12,265 bases of DNA from assembly GCA_022264855.1 (NCBI GenBank), contig JABYQU010000104.1, positions 1 through 12,265 of the forward strand. The letters run 5' to 3'. Positions 8,491-12,265 of this stretch are shown piece after piece. The number at the start of each line of letters is the position of its first letter. The stretch's first letter is position 1. This DNA is from Lenzites betulinus. Lineage: Eukaryota; Basidiomycota; Agaricomycetes; Polyporales; Polyporaceae. Under the pieces are notes generated by a model. The model made no database searches, was not told the DNA's origin, and saw only the letters and a program-made list of their open reading frames with translations. Position numbers and translations under genes: made by a program.

Positions 8491-9606
8491 GCGCGAGAGG
8501 CGCTGGGTGTATGCGCGGTGTTGTGTGGGGGCTGCCGTCGAGAGGCGCGCTTGTCGCGAGCGGCGGTGCGCGGCGTGGACGACAGTTTGTCGTGGGGGGC
8601 AGTACTGGCTGGGGGATGCGGCGCGTCGCGCCGCGTGGACCGCGCCTGTTCCTCGTCGATGCGGCATGATGGTGGGCGGCGGCGAGCGACTCGCGGCGGG
8701 CGCTGGGCGAGTGAGCGAGGAGGCGCGTGCGATTTTCCGGCTGGATATGCAGAAAGGAGGGAGTGGTGAGCGAAGTTCGCTAGCGGACGGCGGCCGGACT
8801 CACTGGCAGCTAGATGGGCGTGGCGCGCAGCGTGTGCGAAGGCGGCTGAGGGCGCGATACGCGGCGGGGGCGGGATGCTGCTGGATGAGGCGTTGTGAAG
8901 GTGCGGAGACAGCGCTATCGACGGCGCCGCATTCGATGCGCGACCAGAGGAAGGCGCAGGTCGTGCGCGGCGCGATGGGCTATCTGCTCAGTGGCCGGTA
9001 CCGGTGAGAGCGCGCTTTGGAGGTCGCGGATGGAAGCGATCATGAGCAGGAGCGATGCTGAAGTTGCCGCTGGAGGACTCACCTTAGGCCTTACCTGTAA
9101 GCACCTGTGTGGGCGGTGATCGATCTCGCCGGGGCAGCGTGCAGGAGACACTGCGCGCGACGCCGACGTCGAGCTGGTACTCGACAGGCGGCACGGTGTG
9201 GGCGATGTGGGCGTTGGTGAGCGAAGGGTGTCGGGGGGCGAGAGGGGAGAGGCGGGCGCGGCGGGCTGTGTGGGAGACGGCCTGACGGGTGCGGTACGGT
9301 GGTCGCAGGCGTCGTTTGCGAGGAGTTCGCGACCTGGCTGCCCTATGGGCAGGCGAGAGCGGAACACGGCAGGCATAGCGGCAGCGGGTGCAACCAGAGT
9401 TCGCGGGCAGAGAAGACCGGCTGGCTGAGCGCTGAGGGCTGAGCTGAGGCGGGAGACGCTACTGGAGAGAGAGGTCAGCACCTTGCAGCGCGGGCAGTCG
9501 CAGCATCAATGGAGCTCGGGAGCACGTCGAGTCGAGCGGCCACTGTGCGCACTTGTGCCAGCGTCGACGTCCACGATCGAGTGCCGTTTCGGGCGATGAC
9601 ATCACC

Positions 9607-9631
9607 GCGGGGCGCAGCACCCCGCTTTTTT
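9607..9631 (+). terminator. GC hairpin followed by six T (terminator-like)
   Basis: GCGGGG at 9607-9612 pairs with CCCCGC at 9620-9625 around a 7-base loop, followed directly by T6 at 9626-9631. The T-run alone would stop RNA polymerase III in a fungus; the hairpin-plus-T form resembles a bacterial terminator. I found no A-box or B-box upstream, so no matching RNA gene can be named. It may be accidental in GC-rich DNA. Confidence 0.3.
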
Positions 9632-10577
9632 GACGGGGCGCGGCTGGCGCGGGATGCAGGGGACAAGCGGGCCGTGATTGGTTAGGAGGCGGATGAGGAG
9701 TGGTTATTGATTGAGCAGAACGGGGGACCCCAGAGTCGCCAGTGCCTGCTGCGTCCCTGCCCGTCTCACAAGCCAAGACCGCGCGGACGCGACGGAAAAG
9801 CGGTCTTATACACGCCCGAAGGGGGTTGGTGTCCGCAGATATCTCGCGGATCAGGATATTTCCTTGAGACTGGTGCGGAACTTTGAGAGATAATTATTAC
9901 CAATCGTCGAGTAGATACCGGGTCGCGAATATTACCACGAAATTAGACGCAGGCATCCGCCGACTGTCTCGCAGGAGTCCTGAGGATATCCACAGCTAGA
10001 CGCCTGTGTCCAGACGGCAGCGATCCGGGCGCTTGCCATGCCAGCAGCAGCAGAAATTATTGCAGGTGTGCACAAATATATCATGTGTGGACGGACGAAG
10101 TACAGCAGGACAGTGATACATAGTATATTACTCATGAAAGAAGCATATACAGAGGTGGGAAGGGCGCGTGGTTTGCAAGGAGAGAAGTTGGGATGTCGAC
10201 GGCGACTAGCGCCGACTACTATGAGAAATGGACGAGCTATGTACTTACCAAACTAGATGTCCTTCAGTGGAAGCTTGAGGCTGAAGAGTGAGCGATGTGG
10301 ACCAGCGAAGTAGATTAAGTGCAAGTACCATGAGAGAGAGCGAGGCAAAACAGCAAGACACGAAGACATTGGAGAAGAGGAGAGAGAGACAGCATGCAGA
10401 ACCGTCGATTCCCCAAGTACGAAGCGCCCTCTCAAGCTCCCACACTTAGGGCGTCTCTGTACTAGATATCTGAGGATTCCGCTCAGAGGTCGGGCGGATA
10501 TAGCGCCCGTCTCGAGCGAACATCGAGGCAGTTGTCTGCCGGGTTATTACTGCTGATTATCCTCACGATATCGCCAG
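9632..10577. other. More AT-rich stretch without a supported gene
   Basis: From about 9700 the DNA becomes visibly richer in A and T. Seen: a near-palindrome around AGATATCT at about 9836-9843, purine-rich GA tracts at 10332-10341 and 10371-10389, and on the minus strand a pyrimidine-rich leader followed by a 38-codon open frame (ATG near 10369) and a GTAAGT donor at 10248. That last arrangement resembles the start of a fungal transcript reading leftward or part of a long terminal repeat. Neither is supported by a second copy or a protein. Confidence 0.4.
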
Positions 10578-10636
10578 GTAAATATTCGCATGATACCGGC
10601 CTGACGTCCATCAGCCATCCGTTACATATCCCCCAG
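10578..10636 (+). other. Possible 5' UTR intron of the downstream MscS gene part
   Basis: Donor GTAAAT, branch CTGAC at 10601-10605 and acceptor CCCCCAG, 59 bases, in the size class of the coding introns. It ends about 185 bases before the start codon. It can only be confirmed by transcript data. Confidence 0.3.
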
Positions 10637-10820
10637 GCGTCTCCTTTCGAAACCTCCACCCGACCTCATGGGCAACTGGGCGTGTATCTCTCTCGCCAGC
10701 TGCGACGACGGCCAACCCCTCCAGCTCGTCCCAGTCCGCTTCTATCACGCTGTGTGATACCGGTGCACCCGCCCATCCGCCACTCCGCAACCTCGCAACC
10801 TAACTCGCTCCTTCTTCTTG
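10637..10820 (+). promoter_or_regulatory. Pyrimidine-rich leader before the MscS start codon
   Basis: The sequence before the ATG at 10821 is dominated by C and T on the plus strand (for example CTCCTTCTTCTTG directly before it). This is usual for fungal 5' leaders and core promoters. No TATA box or specific factor site is convincing. The leader supports 10821 as the true start. Confidence 0.5.
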
Positions 10821-12265
10821 ATGTCACGTCCTCCCCTTCCCCACGACTACGCCGACAACGAACCCCCTCCCACACGCGACCCTCACCAGGACCTCCTCAT
10901 CCCGGACTACTTCGACAACCCCCTCCCCTCCCCTCCGTACCGCCGCGACCCGTCCTCCTCACAGGTCCTCCTCGACACTTACCCCGAGCAATCTCCGGCG
11001 TACCGCAGCCTCGTCGATCTCGCTCACTCGCCCATGCCCGAGGACACGCACCTCGACGAAAAGCGCCCCGAGCCCAGTCCCAAGGGCAAGCATGCTGTCC
11101 ACTACGACGATATCCCCAGCCCCGCCGCGGACAGGTTCGAGCCCGAGCCGTTCTCCTCCCGCGCGTCCTCCATTGCTGGCACGGACGACGAAGATGAGGA
11201 GTCTTCCTACGACTGGAGCGGCGAGGAGGACTTGGTAGATGAAGAGGCCAAGTTCGAGGAGGCCATGGGGGTCAAGAAGAAGCGCAGGTTTGGCTGCGTC
11301 CGGTGCGTCTACTAGTTCTCTGCACCCGCCTCCGTAGCTCACTACTCTCACACTTCGCTCGTATAGCCTGATCACGCTTCTCTTCTCCACCCTCATCGGG
11401 TCCACCTTCCTCTCGGGGCTCATCATCACCCCCGCCCTGCTCCTCCACTTCTTCTGGTACAAGCCGCACCCGGACGAGCACCGCAAATTCGTCCAAGACA
11501 ACGTTGAGGCATGGCTGTTCTGGGCGGCTGCGAACATCTCTATCTCTGGGGTCTCGCCCTCATCGTCGACATCATCCCGTTATTATCCGCTTCGTCATCT
11601 CGCTCGCGTGGGCCATGTCAGCGAGGTCATCAAGAGCCGCCTGGAGCTGTACAACAGCGTGAAGGACACGATCAAGCCCGCGCTGTATGCTGCGAGCTGC
11701 TGGGTCAGTTGGGTGATTCTGTTCAACAACATATTTAAGCTGTACGACATGGACGACGAGGACGCGAGTCGTGCCGGGTACACGCCCAGGGTACGCTTTG
11801 TTTTACTTCGGTAGTATCACGTCTCACACTTCCGTAGGTCTACCAAGCTATCGAGTTCCTGTTCTTCTTTGCGCTGGTTGTATGCGCGCAGAGGATGATG
11901 TCTCATTTCATCGGTAAGTGCACAGTGCGCCATACCGCGACTCGCGACTCGCCTAACGCTTCTCCAGCGTTCTCGTTCCATCGCACGGCATACAAGAGCG
12001 CTGCAAGGCGTGCAGGAGGCGCTGCGCGTCATCGAGAAGCTTCGCGTGTACGTCCCAAGCGCCGGCACGCGCACAAGTCCTCGTTCGGGCGGACCACTCC
12101 CAGTGGCCTCTCCGCGCTGCTCACCCTGGGCACGAGCGCGAACGCTTCTTGGCTTTTCGCGGCCGAGTACGCCTGGTACCTCGCGCCCCGGTACGCCTGA
12201 GAACGGCGACAGCGAAGACGAACGGGACGCGACGCTCGTCCAAGCCAAACGGAAGGGAAAGGCAC
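10821..12265 (+). CDS. EF-hand MscS mechanosensitive channel, N-terminal part (runs off window, frame breaks)
   Basis: Residues 1-160 are soluble and Pro/Asp/Glu-rich, with an acidic stretch at about 122-148 and a basic patch KKKRR at 152-156 just before the first membrane helix. Then come LITLLFSTLIGSTFLSG and further hydrophobic segments (LALIVDIIP, AASCWVSWVILFNNIFKLYD, AIEFLFFFALVVCAQRMM), followed by FSFHRTAYK and QGVQEALRVIEKLRVYVP, a Ser/Pro/Gly-rich stretch, and RKGKA at the window edge. This order matches the N-terminal half of fungal EF-hand MscS channels. The start is the first ATG of the open frame; upstream is non-coding leader. Exons: 10821-11302, 11367-11790, 11838-11913, 11968->12265. 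Single-base losses are needed near 11547-11551, 11580-11581, 11610-11612, 11996 and 12001. The EF-hand and pore domain expected next are not here but at bases 1-1765, in a frame that continues directly. Confidence 0.9.
11303..11366 (+). other. Spliceosomal intron in MscS gene, N-terminal part
   Basis: A 64-base segment with donor GTGCGT and acceptor GTATAG. The split codon CG|C gives Arg and leads straight into the first membrane helix. Confidence 0.88.
11791..11837 (+). other. Spliceosomal intron in MscS gene, N-terminal part
   Basis: A 47-base segment with donor GTACGC and acceptor CCGTAG, the shortest intron of the gene. It joins GYTPR to VYQAIEFLFFFAL between codons. Confidence 0.87.
11914..11967 (+). 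other. Spliceosomal intron in MscS gene, N-terminal part
   Basis: A 54-base segment with donor GTAAGT, branch CTAAC at about 11953-11957 and acceptor CTCCAG. The split codon G|CG gives Ala and joins MMSHFI to FSFHRTAYK. Confidence 0.9.

Larger units (their letters stand above)
5551..9606. other. Very GC-rich stretch without a supported gene
   Basis: By eye the base composition rises sharply here and stays high for about 4 kb. The long open frames on both strands are rich in Arg, Ala, Gly and Pro, overlap each other in several frames, and contain no recognisable domain, as expected where stop codons are rare because of composition. Contents that can be pointed to are a run of intron-like segments on the plus strand (6218-6968), G-runs (7084-7164) and a degenerate tandem repeat (about 7700-8490). 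Confidence 0.5.

Noticed and set aside
7414..8667. Long minus-strand open frame (417 codons), and another at 7290-8294
   Set aside because: Both are very rich in Arg, Pro and Ala, overlap each other and plus-strand frames in the same DNA, cross the tandem repeat, and contain no recognisable domain. They are explained by the scarcity of stop codons in GC-rich sequence.
9820..10620. Possible solo long terminal repeat, read on the minus strand (TG start, pyrimidine tract, TTTGGTAAGT after the end)
   Set aside because: No second copy, no target-site duplication and no retroelement protein in the window; the features are also compatible with an ordinary promoter region.
1766..10820. tRNA, rRNA, CRISPR array or telomeric repeats
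   Set aside because: No convincing B-box or cloverleaf, no rRNA-like block, no regularly spaced identical short repeats, and only isolated TTAGGG-like hexamers were seen.

Overview
The window is nuclear DNA of a filamentous fungus, most likely a mushroom-forming basidiomycete. Every recognisable coding block is cut by introns of 47-64 bases with GT...AG borders and, in several, a CTAAC or CTGAC-type branch site. The coding DNA is GC-rich, and the only recognisable protein belongs to the fungal MscS-type mechanosensitive channels with an EF-hand (relatives of fission yeast Msy1/Msy2). No species can be named from the sequence.

Layout. Bases 1-1765 (+) hold the C-terminal part of an EF-hand MscS channel: linker, EF-hand, pore helix, MscS beta domain, tail and stop. 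Bases 10821-12265 (+) hold the N-terminal part of such a channel: disordered acidic N-terminus, transmembrane helices and the cytoplasmic stretch that leads into the linker. The roughly 9.05 kb between them has no gene that I can support. It can be split into a G-run-rich 3' flank (1875-1970), a mixed-composition stretch with a cluster of hairpins (3363-3640), a very GC-rich stretch (about 5550-9600) with a degenerate repeat of about 154 bases (clearest at 8129-8490), and a more AT-rich stretch (about 9700-10620) leading to the pyrimidine-rich leader of the second gene part.

The main observation is that the two gene parts are complementary and do not overlap. The last codons of the window read into the first codons in the same frame if the end is abutted to the start. 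The summed exons (about 2.76 kb, about 920 codons) make one channel of ordinary family length with no domain missing or repeated. This is what a circular sequence, one unit of a tandem array, or a mis-joined contig cut inside one gene would look like. Two unrelated partial paralogs cut by chance at matching points is the less economical reading.

The conserved exons carry about ten single-base losses and one probable gain. Most losses lie at short runs of one base, and they cluster in two blocks (337-906 and 11547-12001). Protein sequence is conserved on both sides of each break and all splice sites are intact, so uncorrected sequencing error is more likely than gene decay. Any other gene in the GC-rich middle could be hidden by the same problem.
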